From positions 1 to 63,461 of the forward strand of contig JAAWHL010000002.1 of assembly GCA_022795855.1 (NCBI GenBank): a stretch of DNA of 63,461 nucleotides, written 5' to 3'. The notes under the pieces are model-generated. The model had not been told where the DNA came from. It did not search any database and saw nothing but the letters and a program-made list of their open reading frames with translations. Made by a program: the position numbers and the translations under genes. Positions 38,352 through 45,724 of this stretch are shown here, one piece after another (within the stretch, counting starts at the first letter, position 1; the number at the start of each line of letters is the position of its first letter). This DNA is from Lawsonibacter sp. (GTDB taxonomy: Bacteria; Bacillota; Clostridia; Oscillospirales; Oscillospiraceae).

Positions 38352-39119
38352 TTACCGGTAAATCCGGTCCCGCATCTTCATGGCGGCGCTTTGCAGAATG
38401 CCGGCGCACTCCAGCAGCTTCCCGTCGGTCATGGTCATGGAGGGGCCGGCGGTGCTCAGCCCCGCCACCAGCTGCCGGTTGGCGCTGTACACCGGAACGC
38501 CCACGCAGCGCACGTCCGGATCCCGCTCTACATTGTCGATGGCGTAGCCCCGGCGGCGGGTGCGGCGCAGCTCCTCCAGGATGGCGTCCAGGTCCGTGAT
38601 GGTGTTGGGCTGGTAGCTCTTCCGCTGCTCGGGAATGTGCTTCAGCCACTCCTCCTCCGGCATGTAGGCCAGTATGGCCTTGCCGATTCCGGTACAGTAG
38701 AAGGGGGCCGTCTCCCCCAGGATGTCCCGGTAGGGCAGCACCCCGAACCGGTTGACCGGATGGGCTACATAGAGATACAGCACGCTGGTGCCGTAGGGCA
38801 CCCCGAAATAGACAATCTCGCCGGTTTTGCCCGCCGTATCCACCATGATGTCATAGATTGCGTTGGGATAGCCCAGGTGCTGGTTGATGATAAAGGCGTA
38901 CTCCAGCATTTTCAGCCCCAGCGTGTACCGTCCGTCGGGCAGGCGCTCTAAGTACCCCATGCTCTGAAAGGTGGAGAGAATATTGTGGATGTTGGACTTG
39001 GTGACCCCCATCCGCTCCGCCAGCTCGGTGACGCCCAGCTCCGGCTCCTGCACGGTGAAGCAGGAGAGCACCCTCAGCGCCTTGGCCAGGGATTTTACCT
39101 TCGGCGTCTGCTCCTCCAT
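38352..39119 (-). CDS. IclR family transcriptional regulator
   Basis: 255 residues. An N-terminal winged HTH (LGVTELAERMGVTKSNIHNIL) and a C-terminal effector domain (from about 80) with GKAILAYMPE and GYAIDNVERDPDVRCVGVPV, standard for IclR proteins, which usually bind a small acid. It lies 69 nt upstream of dctP in the same direction and is divergent from the YhcH gene. GGGAGG precedes the ATG at 39119. Two similar 17-bp palindromes in the divergent gap are the likely operators, one in its own leader. Confidence 0.9.
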   Translation of the reverse strand: MEEQTPKVKSLAKALRVLSCFTVQEPELGVTELAERMGVTKSNIHNILSTFQSMGYLERLPDGRYTLGLKMLEYAFIINQHLGYPNAIYDIMVDTAGKTGEIVYFGVPYGTSVLYLYVAHPVNRFGVLPYRDILGETAPFYCTGIGKAILAYMPEEEWLKHIPEQRKSYQPNTITDLDAILEELRRTRRRGYAIDNVERDPDVRCVGVPVYSANRQLVAGLSTAGPSMTMTDGKLLECAGILQSAAMKMRDRIYR

Positions 39120-39133
39120 GGCGGCCTCCCTTC

Positions 39134-39150
39134 GTTCTCTATAAAAGAAC
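39134..39150. promoter_or_regulatory. Candidate IclR operator 1
   Basis: GTTCTCTATAAAAGAAC, a palindrome (GTTCT/AGAAC) in the leader between the iclR promoter and start codon. Nearly the same sequence recurs at 39266. Confidence 0.55.
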
Positions 39151-39170
39151 AGCTTTCTCCTTTTGAGTTT

Positions 39171-39199
39171 ATTATATAAAACGCTCGGAAAAGATGCAA
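39171..39199 (-). promoter_or_regulatory. Promoter of iclR and the TRAP locus
   Basis: TTGCAT (39199-39194), 17-nt spacer, TATAAT (39176-39171) on the minus strand. Confidence 0.75.
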
Positions 39200-39265
39200 G
39201 ACCCCAAAAATTTTTCGGCGTTATTCCAAAAGGCGCCCTGGAAACACCCGGGTTTCCAGCACGAC

Positions 39266-39282
39266 GTTCTCTATTAAGAAAC
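39266..39282. promoter_or_regulatory. Candidate IclR operator 2
   Basis: GTTCTCTATTAAGAAAC, matching operator 1 at 14 of 17 positions. It is about 40 bp upstream of the YhcH promoter. Confidence 0.5.
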
Positions 39283-39323
39283 ATCGCCCCCTAAATTTTG
39301 GAGCGCGCAAGGGATTGCGCCTC

Positions 39324-39375
39324 TTGCGGCCGCCCGGCGTTCACGGTATAATGAAACTGCTCCGCCGGGCGGCCG
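39324..39375 (+). promoter_or_regulatory. Promoter of the YhcH gene inside a 13-bp inverted repeat
   Basis: TTGCGG (39324-39329), 17-nt spacer, TATAAT (39347-39352). CGGCCGCCCGGCG (39327-39339) and its exact complement (39363-39375) bracket the -10. Confidence 0.65.
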
Positions 39376-39433
39376 TCCGGCGGGAAAAACAAGAAAACGC
39401 GGCCTGTCCGGGACCGCGGGAGGAGACTGCGCT

Positions 39434-39880
39434 ATGATTTTTGACAGCTTGAAAAACATGGACAACTACAAGGGAATCCCCCGGATTTACCGGGCGCTGG
39501 AAATCATCCGGGACACCGATTTCTCCCGGCTGGAGGACGGCACCTACGAGGTGGACGGGTTCGGCTTCCGGTACATGCTCCAGTCCTACACCGCCGAGAA
39601 GGACAACGACCGCCCCGAGGCCCACCGGGAGTTTATCGACGTGCAGTATCTGATTTCCGGCAGGGAGCGCATGGGCGTCGGCCTGGTCTCCGACATGACC
39701 GAGGAGGTGGAGGCCCGCCCCGAGGGGGATATCTGGTTCTACCGCGGCCCGCTGGACTCCATCACCCTTCAGGATGACCGCTTTGCCGTCCTCTTCCCCA
39801 ACGACGCCCACGCGCCCGGCATCGTCCCCCCGGAGGGCCCTGCGGCCGTGCGCAAGTGCGTCTTCAAAATTCATGTATGA
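39434..39880 (+). CDS. YhcH/YjgK/YiaL family protein (DUF386)
   Basis: 148 residues, single cupin-like domain. Recognised from MIFDSLKNMDNYKG, HREFIDVQYLISGRE and LFPNDAHAPG, with the conserved metal-binding His and Glu residues. Family members sit in sialic-acid (nan) and other sugar-acid operons and are thought to act on sugar anomers. It is divergent from iclR and the TRAP-aldolase genes, which supports a sialic-acid-like or other ulosonic-acid pathway. Nothing else in the window tells which one: no nanE, nanK or sialidase gene is seen. Confidence 0.9.
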   Translation: MIFDSLKNMDNYKGIPRIYRALEIIRDTDFSRLEDGTYEVDGFGFRYMLQSYTAEKDNDRPEAHREFIDVQYLISGRERMGVGLVSDMTEEVEARPEGDIWFYRGPLDSITLQDDRFAVLFPNDAHAPGIVPPEGPAAVRKCVFKIHV

Positions 39881-40077
39881 CTGCTGAAAAATTGTAAAAA
39901 CGCGGAAAATCTCCGTTTCCATTTTCTGTCCCCTTGCCGGGCGGGCTTTTTCACTTTTTCCATGGAAAAGGTGGAAGGTCCGCCCACGTTTTTTCCCGCC
40001 CGGACTGGCTATAATGAATTTGCGGGGAGCCGCAGGGCTTTTCGCGGGAAAAAATGGAAAACTCAGGGGGTGGAATT

Positions 40078-41208
40078 ATGGAACAAGACACAAAACACAG
40101 GCCTTGGGCGCTGCTGCCGGCGGGGGCGGCGCTGCTGCTGGGGCTGGCGCTGACCCTCCTGCTGGCACGGGACGGCGTTCAGGCCGCCTCCGGCGCGGTG
40201 GTGCTGCAGCTGCCCAGGACGCCCGCCGCCGCCGCGCCCGCCGCGCTGGAGACCGGCAGGAAGGTAGTGCCTCTGGGCCGGGCCGTGGGCATCAAGCTGT
40301 TCTCCAACGGCGTTCTGGTGGTGGGCCTCTCCGATCTGGAAACCTCTGCCAGCACGGTCAGCCCCGGCCGGAGCTGCGGGCTGAAAACCGGCGACATCAT
40401 CACCCACATCAACGCCCAGGAGGTGGACACCATTGAGCAGGTGCAGGCCATCGTCACCCAGGACGGCGGCCAGCCGCTGATTCTCCAGGTGGACCGGGGA
40501 GGCCGGTCGCTTCAGCTGTCCGCCCAGGCGGTGCAGAACAATCAGGGCGTCTACCAGCTGGGCGTATGGCTGCGGGACTCCATGGCCGGCATCGGCACCA
40601 TGACCTATTATGACCCGGACAGCCGCACCTTCGCCGCTCTGGGCCACGGCGTCAACGATGTGGACACCTCTCTGCTGATGCCGCTGGAGACGGGCAGCAT
40701 CATGTATGCCTCCGTCTCCGACGTGAAGCGGGGAACCGCCGGCGAGCCCGGGGAGCTCCACGGGAATTTTGACGTATACCGGGACCTGGGCATTCTGTAC
40801 GCCAACACCCAGACGGGCATCTACGGCGTGCTCAGCGGCAGCGACTTTGACACCGGCTCCCCGGCGGTGGAGATTGCCTCCCGGGATCAGGTAAAGGTGG
40901 GGCCCGCCTCCATTCTGTCCAACATCGACGGGGAGGCCGTGGAGGAGTACGCCGTGGAAATCACCCACGTCTACCCCGCCGCCGCCGGGGAGACCCGCAA
41001 CCTGATGGTCCAGGTCACAGACCCGGAGCTTTTGGAAAAAACTGGAGGAATTGTCCAGGGCATGAGCGGCTCGCCCATCCTTCAGGACGGACGCCTGGTG
41101 GGGGCGGTGACCCACGTGCTCATCAACGATCCGACCCGCGGATACGGGATTTTAGCGGAAAATATGGCCGCCCAGACCGGACGGGAGGAGCAGGCCGCCG
41201 TGTCGTAA
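40078..41208 (+). CDS. spoIVB: SpoIVB peptidase
   Basis: Serine protease (family S55) secreted by the forespore that triggers sigma-K activation in the mother cell. 376 residues. One N-terminal membrane helix (about 10-30) is followed by a PDZ domain (about 80-155, CGLKTGDIITHINAQEV) and the protease domain with GHGVND (His) and GMSGSPI (catalytic Ser near residue 330). The ATG at 40078 has GGGGGTG upstream; an ATG 24 bases earlier lacks a site. A TATAAT near 40011 may be its -10. It precedes spo0A, as in nearly all endospore formers. Confidence 0.95.
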   Translation: MEQDTKHRPWALLPAGAALLLGLALTLLLARDGVQAASGAVVLQLPRTPAAAAPAALETGRKVVPLGRAVGIKLFSNGVLVVGLSDLETSASTVSPGRSCGLKTGDIITHINAQEVDTIEQVQAIVTQDGGQPLILQVDRGGRSLQLSAQAVQNNQGVYQLGVWLRDSMAGIGTMTYYDPDSRTFAALGHGVNDVDTSLLMPLETGSIMYASVSDVKRGTAGEPGELHGNFDVYRDLGILYANTQTGIYGVLSGSDFDTGSPAVEIASRDQVKVGPASILSNIDGEAVEEYAVEITHVYPAAAGETRNLMVQVTDPELLEKTGGIVQGMSGSPILQDGRLVGAVTHVLINDPTRGYGILAENMAAQTGREEQAAVS

Positions 41209-41287
41209 CGTAGAAGAAACGGGTCGGAATGTTGAAATTCGTCGGCAATTGTTGGAAAATAAAATACCATTTTTTGGCAAAAACATC

Positions 41288-41333
41288 TTGCGTATGCTGT
41301 CTGATTATGATAAATTATAGACGACCGGTCGAA
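41288..41333 (+). promoter_or_regulatory. spo0A promoter with possible 0A box
   Basis: TTGCGT (41288-41293), 17-nt spacer, TAAATT (41311-41316). GGTCGAA (41327-41333), one base off the 0A box TGTCGAA, lies just past the expected start site. Autoregulation is possible. Confidence 0.5.
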
Positions 41334-41380
41334 CTCCAAATCAGAATTGCGGCGAAACTCGCCAGAAAGGGAGAACAGAA

Positions 41381-42142
41381 ATGGAATTGACAAAACGTAT
41401 CCTCATCGCAGACACTGGGGAGGAATTTCGCCGGGGCTTTATCGAAAATCTGGACAGCGAACCCGATATCCAGGTGGTCGGCGAGACCGGCGACGGAGAA
41501 GAGCTGCTGCGCATGGTGCGGGAAAAGCAGCCCGACCTTGTGGTCATGGAGATTGTACTGGCAAAAATCGACGGCATCGAGGTGCTGGAACAGCTGTCCT
41601 CCATGGAGCTGGAGCGCCGGCCAAAGGTCATTATCCTGTCCGGCTTTGCCAAGGGCAGCATGGCCCAGCTGGCCGCCGACAAGGGCGCGGACCACTATAT
41701 GACCAAGCCCTGCCGGGTGAGCACCGTATGCGAGCGAATCCGCCAGCTGACCGGAAGCAGCCATCTGGAGGACGACCGGGACCGCTCCCGCACCCTGGAA
41801 AGCATGGTGACCGCCATCATTCACGACGTGGGCGTCCCGGCCCACATCAAGGGCTATCAATACCTGCGCGAGGCGATCCTGATCGCGGTGGCTGACATGG
41901 ACGTCATCAACGCCGTGACCAAGGTCCTCTACCCCGAGGTGGCCAAGCGGTTCAATACCACCGCCAGCCGGGTGGAACGGGCCATCCGCCACGCCATCGA
42001 GGTGGCCTGGGACCGGGGCGACCTGGAGACCCTTCAGAAATATTTCGGCTACACCGTCTCCAACGTGAAGGGCAAGCCAACCAACAGCGAGTTTATTGCC
42101 ATGATTGCCGACCGGCTTCAGCTCCAGCAGAAAGAGCTGTGA
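41381..42142 (+). CDS. spo0A: Sporulation master regulator Spo0A with altered phosphorylation site
   Basis: 253 residues. The C-terminal DNA-binding domain (from about 145) is highly conserved: [18 protein letters not shown] is the recognition region and [17 protein letters not shown] follows. The receiver domain is unusual. The acidic pocket reads IADTGEE where Bacillus has two adjacent Asp, and the phospho-acceptor Asp is replaced by Glu57 in [14 protein letters not shown] (codon GAG at 41549-41551). Ser87 (for Thr) and Lys109 (MTKP) remain. The normal phosphorelay could not phosphorylate this site; Glu may mimic phosphate. Downstream a terminator ends the unit. Start ATG follows AGAAAGGGAG. 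Confidence 0.94.
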   Translation: MELTKRILIADTGEEFRRGFIENLDSEPDIQVVGETGDGEELLRMVREKQPDLVVMEIVLAKIDGIEVLEQLSSMELERRPKVIILSGFAKGSMAQLAADKGADHYMTKPCRVSTVCERIRQLTGSSHLEDDRDRSRTLESMVTAIIHDVGVPAHIKGYQYLREAILIAVADMDVINAVTKVLYPEVAKRFNTTASRVERAIRHAIEVAWDRGDLETLQKYFGYTVSNVKGKPTNSEFIAMIADRLQLQQKEL

Positions 42143-42152
42143 GCAGGCGAAA

Positions 42153-42195
42153 ACAAGCGGAGGACCAATTCCGGGACCTCCGCTTGTTATTTTTC
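42153..42195 (+). terminator. Terminator of spo0A
   Basis: ACAAGCGGAGG (42153-42163) with CCTCCGCTTGT (42177-42187), followed by TATTTTTC. It starts 10 nt past the stop codon. Confidence 0.8.
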
Positions 42196-42245
42196 CCGGG
42201 TTGTGCTATGATTATCTCACATTTGAAAACAGAGGTGTGCTTGAT

Positions 42246-42488
42246 ATGACAATCCGATATGTACCCCGCGGGGTTTGTTCCAAAGAATTCCTGATTGATG
42301 TGGAGGACGGTGTTATCCGTTCCGCCCAGATTGCCGGCGGCTGCCACGGCAATCTCCAGGGTATCTGCCGGCTGATTGAGGGCATGAAGGTGGAGGACGC
42401 CATTCAGCGCATGGAGGGCATCCGCTGCGGCATGAAACCCACCTCCTGCCCCGACCAGATTGCCCAGGCCCTGAAAACCGCCCTCTGA
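42246..42488 (+). CDS. TSCPD domain protein (TIGR03905 type)
   Basis: 80 residues. A stand-alone TSCPD domain named for its C-terminal motif, here PTSCPDQIAQAL, with further conserved Cys in GVCSK, GGCHGN and RCGMK. The domain also ends some class II ribonucleotide reductases, where it may bind metal or nucleotide; the small stand-alone form has no proven role. AGAGGTG precedes the ATG at 42246. Not in an operon with spo0A because a terminator lies between. Confidence 0.88.
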   Translation: MTIRYVPRGVCSKEFLIDVEDGVIRSAQIAGGCHGNLQGICRLIEGMKVEDAIQRMEGIRCGMKPTSCPDQIAQALKTAL

Positions 42489-42556
42489 GGGCGCGGCTCC
42501 CCGCCTTAAAAAACGCCGCCCGGGCGGGCCCTTTCCGGCTATGGATACAGGCTGTG
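42489..42556. repeat. Fragment of the interspersed repeat, copy J
   Basis: Only the end is left: GCCCGGGCGGGCCCTTTCCGGC joined to CTATGGATACAGGCTGTG, matching the CGGTTATGAATACAGG terminus of copies G and H. It begins directly after the TSCPD stop codon. Confidence 0.5.
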
Positions 42557-42599
42557 AACCCCGCCCCGTGCGGCGGCACCCAAACTTTTTGACAAATAT

Positions 42600-42639
42600 A
42601 CCCCCTGATGCAGAACCTTTGTGTTCCGCATCAGGGGGT
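42600..42639. terminator. Strong hairpin between the TSCPD and lipoprotein genes
   Basis: ACCCCCTGATGC (42600-42611) pairs perfectly with GCATCAGGGGGT (42628-42639), with inner GAAC/GTTC. No long T-run, so it may terminate both convergent genes or simply stabilise mRNA ends. The rest of the 343-bp gap up to 42831 has no recognisable gene. Confidence 0.6.
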
Positions 42640-42831
42640 TCCTGTCTTCCGCCCGTCCTTCACGGCCGGCGCAGACGGGTTCTCCGCCCCCTCAGGCCGG
42701 GGCCCGCCGGGGGCTGCCGGGTGCGGGGCGTTTCCGCTCCGCCGTCCGTCTCGGTGCCGCTCATCCCTGCGGGCTTACAGCTCCCTCAGGATGGCGGCCC
42801 CGCATTCCAACGGCTGCTTCTCGAAGCCGGA

Positions 42832-43197
42832 TTATTCGGCGCCGGTGATCTCCCGGGCCGCATTGCCTACGGCGCGGCCGGCGTCGGAGACCGCGTTCTC
42901 CACGCCGCGGGTCAGGTCCCGGGCGCCCCGGGCCATGTCGCCGGCGGGGGTGCCGTCCTGGGCCAGCGCGCCTCCGTCCTCCACATAGCCGTTGGAGTAG
43001 GCCGTGTAGCGTCCGTCCGTCAGGCCGGTCCGGCGGGTGCCCGTGTAGCTGCGCACCTGCCCGGGGGCGGTATAGGCCGTGCCGGACGGGCTGCCGGATT
43101 TGGTCCCGGCGTCAGGGGTCTGAGTGTCGCTGCTGCACGCGGTCAGGGAGGCGGCAAGCAGCGTGGCCGCGCAGGCGGCTGCAAGGAATCGTTTCAT
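42832..43197 (-). CDS. Small lipoprotein, unknown function
   Basis: 121 residues. Signal peptide with lipobox SLTACSSD, then a Thr/Gly/Ser-rich stretch and a central segment TGLTDGRYTAYSNGYVEDGG. The C-terminal 35 residues form a likely amphipathic helix with repeated ARGARDL, VENAVSDAGRAVGNAARE units. Family not recognised; such proteins are sometimes found in spore coats or membranes of Clostridia, but nothing here shows it. Start ATG at 43197 has GAGGATGAGACAG upstream, a fair site. It is convergent with TSCPD and divergent from the spoIIA operon. Confidence 0.7.
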   Translation of the reverse strand: MKRFLAAACAATLLAASLTACSSDTQTPDAGTKSGSPSGTAYTAPGQVRSYTGTRRTGLTDGRYTAYSNGYVEDGGALAQDGTPAGDMARGARDLTRGVENAVSDAGRAVGNAAREITGAE

Positions 43198-43426
43198 ATC
43201 TGTCTCATCCTCCGCATTTTCGATACGTCCGCGCCGGGCCGTGCTTTGAAAAAGTACTGTCCGGCGCGAAAGAATTTCTGGAGGTTCCATCCGCACAGTA
43301 GTATGTGAGGCCCGAACCGGATTATAACCGGAAAAAAGGAGCAGAACCGCCGGTTTTTTACAAAATGCGCACAGGGCCTGTCCTATAATAAAAATACAAA
43401 AAATGGAAAATCAAGGAGGAGAGTCC

Positions 43427-43732
43427 ATGGCCATCACATGCAGCGAATCCGAGCGCTGTCTGAAAGCCGCCATCAGCGGAGAGCTGGACCACCACCACGC
43501 CCGGCAGGTAATGGAGGAGCTGGACCGGCAGATTGACGCCGCCCTGCCCCGCCGGCTGATCCTGGACCTGGAGGGGCTGGCCTTTACCGACAGCTCGGGC
43601 ATCGCCGTGCTGATCCGCGCATTCCGCCGGATGGGACAGCTGGGCGGCGAGGTGTCGGTGTGCAACGTCCCGGAGCAGGCCCGCAAGGTCTTCTGCGCGG
43701 CAGGCGTGCAAAAGCTGATACGCTTTGAATAG
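43427..43732 (+). CDS. spoIIAA: Anti-sigma F factor antagonist SpoIIAA
   Basis: Releases sigma F in the forespore when dephosphorylated. 101 residues, STAS fold. The phosphorylated Ser is in FTDSSGIAVL (Ser57 aligned to Bacillus Ser58). AAGGAGGAG lies five bases before the ATG at 43427. A TATAAT at 43384-43389 may be the -10, but no clear -35 or sigma-H element was recognised. It starts the three-gene sigF operon; 12 nt to spoIIAB. Confidence 0.95.
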   Translation: MAITCSESERCLKAAISGELDHHHARQVMEELDRQIDAALPRRLILDLEGLAFTDSSGIAVLIRAFRRMGQLGGEVSVCNVPEQARKVFCAAGVQKLIRFE

Positions 43733-43744
43733 GAGGAGATACAT

Positions 43745-44188
43745 ATGAAAAAAGCGGAAAACTATACTACGCTGACCTTTCCCAGCCGCTCGTCCAACGA
43801 GGGCTTTGCCCGGGCGGCCGCGGCCTGCTTCGCCGCCCAGCTGGACCCCACCCTGGATGAGCTGAACGATGTGAAGACGGCGGTGAGCGAGGCGGTGACC
43901 AACGCCATTGTCCACGCCTACCCCGACTGTCTGGGGAAAATTTCCATGCGGCTGTCCCTGGGGGAGGACCACAGCCTGGAGATTGTAGTGCGGGACTGGG
44001 GCGTGGGCATCCCCGACGTGGCGCAGGCCCGCCAGCCCCTGTACACCACAGGGAGCGAGGAGCGCTCCGGCATGGGATTCACCATTATGGAGAGCTTTAT
44101 GGACCTGCTTCGGGTGCGCTCCCAGCCGGGGAAGGGGACCACCGTCACCATGCGCAAGCGTATCTCCCGCCGGGCAGGCGTCCAATGA
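43745..44188 (+). CDS. spoIIAB: Anti-sigma F factor SpoIIAB
   Basis: Binds and inhibits sigma F, and phosphorylates SpoIIAA. 147 residues with the GHKL ATPase motifs: N box VKTAVSEAVTNAIVHAY, G1 VRDWGVGIPD and G2 ERSGMGFTIME. AGGAGGAG precedes the ATG at 43745. Its stop overlaps the sigF start by four bases (ATGA), which couples their translation and balances inhibitor and sigma factor. Confidence 0.96.
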   Translation: MKKAENYTTLTFPSRSSNEGFARAAAACFAAQLDPTLDELNDVKTAVSEAVTNAIVHAYPDCLGKISMRLSLGEDHSLEIVVRDWGVGIPDVAQARQPLYTTGSEERSGMGFTIMESFMDLLRVRSQPGKGTTVTMRKRISRRAGVQ

Positions 44189-44901
44189 GCGGGGGCGTCT
44201 CGGCGCCGGAGGTACTCCAGGCCGCACGGGAGGGGGACAACCGGGCCTGCGAGCAGGTGCTGGAGGAAAACAACGGCCTGATTTGGAGCGTGGTCCGCCG
44301 CTACTACGGGCGGGGCGTGGAGCCGGAGGACCTGTACCAGCTGGGCTGCCTGGGATTCCTGAAAGCGGTGCGGGGCTATGATCCCGCCTTCGGCACCCAG
44401 TTTTCCACCTACGCCGTCCCCAAAATCGCCGGAGAAATCCGGCGCTTTCTGCGGGACGACGGGGCGGTGAAGGTAAGCCGGGCGCTGAAGGAGCGGGGGG
44501 TGTCCGTGCGGGCCACCCGAAGCCGCCTGGCCGCCCGCCTGGGCCGGGACCCTACCCTGTCCGAGCTGGCGGAGGAGACCGGGCTGGATCCGGAGGAAAT
44601 CGCCGCCGCAGAGACGGCCACCGACGCGGTGGCCTCCCTCCAGGCGGAGGCGGGGGAGAGCGGCCTGACCCTGGAGGGCCTGCTGGGCAGCGGGGGCATG
44701 GAGGAGGCGGTGGTGGAGCGCCTGACCCTCCACGCCGCCATGGATAGCCTTCCCGAGCGGGAGCGGCAGGTGCTGCTGCTGCGCTACTACAAAAATCTGA
44801 CGCAGACCCAGTCGGCCAAGGTCATGGGCGTGTCCCAGGTCCAAATCTCCCGGCTGGAGCGCCGGGCCGTGGACCGCCTGCGGGAGCTTTTGAAGGAATA
44901 A
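44185..44901 (+). CDS. sigF: RNA polymerase sigma-F factor (forespore)
   Basis: First forespore-specific sigma factor. 238 residues, sigma-70 class 3. Region 2 has DLYQLGCLGFLKAVRGYDP and FSTYAVPKIAGEIRRFLRDDG; region 3 RDPTLSELAEETGLDPEEI; region 4 HTH ERERQVLLLRYYKNLTQTQ and GVSQVQISRLERRA. Promoter recognition therefore should match GYATA-type sites such as the one before spoVAC. Last gene of the operon; no intrinsic terminator was seen in the 55 nt that follow. Confidence 0.95.
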   Translation: MSGGVSAPEVLQAAREGDNRACEQVLEENNGLIWSVVRRYYGRGVEPEDLYQLGCLGFLKAVRGYDPAFGTQFSTYAVPKIAGEIRRFLRDDGAVKVSRALKERGVSVRATRSRLAARLGRDPTLSELAEETGLDPEEIAAAETATDAVASLQAEAGESGLTLEGLLGSGGMEEAVVERLTLHAAMDSLPERERQVLLLRYYKNLTQTQSAKVMGVSQVQISRLERRAVDRLRELLKE

Positions 44902-44957
44902 GCGTCTTCATTTTTGAGATTGCGGCAATTTTTTAGAAAAAACTTGAATGATTTTGA

Positions 44958-44986
44958 TTGACAACCGCGTCATCTTGTCATATTAT
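44958..44986 (+). promoter_or_regulatory. Consensus sigma-A promoter of the small coiled-coil gene
   Basis: TTGACA (44958-44963), 17-nt spacer, TATTAT (44981-44986). Confidence 0.8.
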
Positions 44987-45020
44987 AAGAGTATCTTTTT
45001 ACAGCTGGAGGTATTCCGTA

Positions 45021-45218
45021 ATGGCAGCAAAAACTATTGAAGAGCGCATCGTTCTCATCGAAACAAAAATTGCCAAGAAGAAGGAAGAAATCGCGGAGCT
45101 GGAGGCCAAACGGGACAGGCTCCTCCACCCCGTAACGATGAAGGCGGTGCTCTCCAAAGCGAAGGAAGCCGGCCTCTCTCCCGAGGAGGTTGCCGAGAAG
45201 CTGGGAATCAGGGTTTAA
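45021..45218 (+). CDS. Small coiled-coil protein, unknown function
   Basis: 65 residues. Residues 5-38 form a charged coiled coil (ERIVLIETKIAKKKEEIAEL), followed by a short helical motif AKEAGLSPEEVAEKLGIRV that resembles an HTH-like tail as in small nucleoid or H-NS-like proteins. Start ATG at 45021 with GGAGG nine bases upstream; strong promoter just before it. It is probably made in growing cells since the promoter is sigma-A type, in contrast with the sporulation operon before it. Its stop codon is followed immediately by repeat copy E. I cannot name a family. Confidence 0.7.
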   Translation: MAAKTIEERIVLIETKIAKKKEEIAELEAKRDRLLHPVTMKAVLSKAKEAGLSPEEVAEKLGIRV

Positions 45219-45380
45219 GCGCCCGCTTAATATCTCAAAGTATGCCGAACGGCAGGGGATTTTCCCGCCGGACCAGGCAGGTTTCCGCAGGAATCCTCGG
45301 TGGATTCCTGCGAAAATTTAACGCAGAACGGCGGCAAAAGGCCCGCCGGCCGGTGTGATGAGAGATGTGGAACAGGCGCT
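45219..45380. repeat. Interspersed hairpin repeat, copy E (type 2)
   Basis: Starts GCGCCCGCTTAATATCTCAAAGTATGCC at the base after the stop codon. It matches copy D through CCGCCGGACCAGGC, CCGCAGGAATCC, GGATTCCTGCGAAAATTT and GGCCCGCCGGCCGGTG, and ends GATGAGAGATGTGGAACAGGC. The 842-bp gap 45219-46060 is almost wholly made of repeat material. Confidence 0.8.
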
Positions 45381-45540
45381 GGTACTCTGCCAAATTAGGA
45401 ATTGCAAATTGAATTTTGAGCAGGATTTTTGCAGAACAAGGAAGCGGACGCCGGTAGGCTGACGCCCATCAAGGACGGCAGCAAAGTTGTGCGAAAATCC
45501 AGCCAAAAGGCAAATGCAGTTTTCTGGCTTGGCGGAGTAC

Positions 45541-45641
45541 CAGGCCTTGTCTGGAAAACGTCAGCAAAACACCTGATGTTTGGGCGTATGGGCCATGTTC
45601 CAAACAGGCCCTTGGCCCGGTTATGAATACAGGTTCTTAAT
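45541..45641. repeat. Nested repeat termini
   Basis: CAGGCCTTGTCTGG..., then a type 1 end GGCCATGTTCCAAACAGGCCC, directly followed by a type 2 end CCCGGTTATGAATACAGGTTCTTA. Ends of both types lie side by side, which suggests one element inserted into another and later decayed. Confidence 0.6.
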
Positions 45642-45671
45642 CCAAGCTCCGGATTGCTGAATGAAGCGGCC

Positions 45672-45724
45672 GGCCCTGCGTTTGCCCTTATCCGGCAAAC
45701 ATGCAGGGCCGCCTTTCTCTTTTG
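45672..45724 (+). terminator. Terminator-like hairpin in the repeat-rich gap
   Basis: GGCCCTGC-GTTTGCC (45672-45686) pairs with GGCAAAC-GCAGGGCC (45694-45710, two-base bulge), followed by GCCTTTCTCTTTT. No gene ends nearby on this strand apart from the coiled-coil gene 450 bp upstream, so it is probably part of decayed mobile sequence. DNA from 45725 to 46040 shows no recognisable gene. Confidence 0.5.

Noticed and set aside
41320-41340. tRNA-like GGTCGAACTCC near spo0A
   Set aside because: It resembles a T-arm, but there is no acceptor stem, anticodon arm or D-arm around it. It fits better as a 0A box next to the promoter.
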